Source: Streptomyces sp. NBC_01431 (GTDB lineage: Bacteria > Actinomycetota > Actinomycetes > Streptomycetales > Streptomycetaceae). Taken from it: 64,000 bases of DNA. The stretch is taken from assembly GCF_036231355.1 (NCBI RefSeq), contig NZ_CP109496.1, positions 3,038,001 through 3,102,000 on the forward strand, in the 5' to 3' direction. Below are positions 63,869 through 64,000 of this stretch, in pieces (the stretch's first letter is position 1; every line of letters begins with the position of its first letter). Under the pieces are notes generated by a model. That model saw only the letters and a program-made list of their open reading frames with translations. It did no database searches and was not told the DNA's origin. A program made the position numbers and the translations under genes.

Positions 63869-64000
63869 ATGGTGCTGGGGGACGGGTCGATACCACCGGC
63901 GTTCAGAGCCGCGAGCACCGAGTCCGAGCGTGGCGAGGAGCGGCCGCAACGCCGACGGGGGCCGCGCGGCGACCGCGGGGCCGGCGCAACCGAGTACATG
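63869..64000 (+). CDS. Pilin-like protein, N-terminus only (runs off right edge)
   Basis: ATG 63869 follows GGGGCAGGGA and the frame is open for 44 codons to the window end. The leader is charged and Arg-rich (PQRRRGPRGDRG) and the last visible residues are G|AGATEYM, the Flp-type cleavage site with Glu+5 and Tyr+6. This is the same motif as in the Flp pilin and the 960-residue pilin-nuclease protein. The product may be a second pilin, a TadE-like protein or another pilin-headed effector; the rest lies outside the window. Confidence 0.75.
   Translation, partial: MVLGDGSIPPAFRAASTESERGEERPQRRRGPRGDRGAGATEYM

Overview
The window is about 72% GC, with GTG/ATG starts, short gaps and long antisense open frames. 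Its gene content and order (ychF-ppgK-ispH-xseAB, glpX next to a WhiB gene, two fumarases, oxyR-ahpCD, phoH-uppS, a Tad/Flp pilus cluster) are those of a Streptomyces chromosome. I saw no rRNA, tRNA or CRISPR array. This is core-genome DNA with one insertion sequence, one decayed gene and one accessory secretion/pilus locus.

Layout. 1-1434: the start of an archaeal-type (DUF234-like) AAA ATPase running off the left edge, with a 12-bp-arm palindrome over its start codon. 1935-8697: ychF, a DUF6542 membrane protein, polyphosphate glucokinase, ispH, an APC permease and exonuclease VII (xseA/xseB). 8698-9295: gene-free, repeat-rich. 9296-18730: nitroreductase-type malonic semialdehyde reductase, DUF4245, glpX, WhiB, DUF1707, class I fumarase, secreted SGNH hydrolase with a ricin-type lectin domain, class II fumarase (fumC) and a DUF402 protein. 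19029-24986: SpoIIE-type phosphatase, catalase and a class A penicillin-binding protein. 25257-30798: PadR-ABC-FtsX module with a decayed duplicate permease. 30911-33091: divergent oxyR / ahpCD peroxide defence. 33136-34933: an IS1182-family element inserted in the loop of the ahpCD terminator. 34973-45249: AI-2E-type transporter, secreted transglycosylase, PhoH, cis-prenyltransferase, aldo/keto reductase, membrane proteins, a methyltransferase and the first DUF192 gene.

45239-64000: a Tad/Flp pilus locus, nearly all on the minus strand. Reading 5' to 3' on that strand it holds a zinc-ribbon protein, CpaB, CpaE/TadZ, two TadE/F-like minor pilins, CpaF, TadB, TadC, a histidine kinase and response regulator, the Flp pilin, a TadG-like protein, a lipoprotein, an OmpA-domain protein, a 960-residue pilin-like protein ending in a probable PD-(D/E)XK nuclease domain, an unknown acidic protein, and the prepilin peptidase beside a second DUF192 gene. 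A further pilin-like gene starts on the plus strand at 63869 and leaves the window.

The most notable element is the 960-residue protein: three membrane segments, then a complete Flp-type cleavage motif (G, four residues, EY) and hydrophobic helix, a long repeat-based Gly/Ser/Asn linker, and a C-terminal nuclease-like domain. This suggests an effector processed or displayed by the Tad machinery, with the next gene downstream as a candidate partner. Clusters of the palindrome GGGCCC lie upstream of four transcription units of this locus and may be a shared operator.
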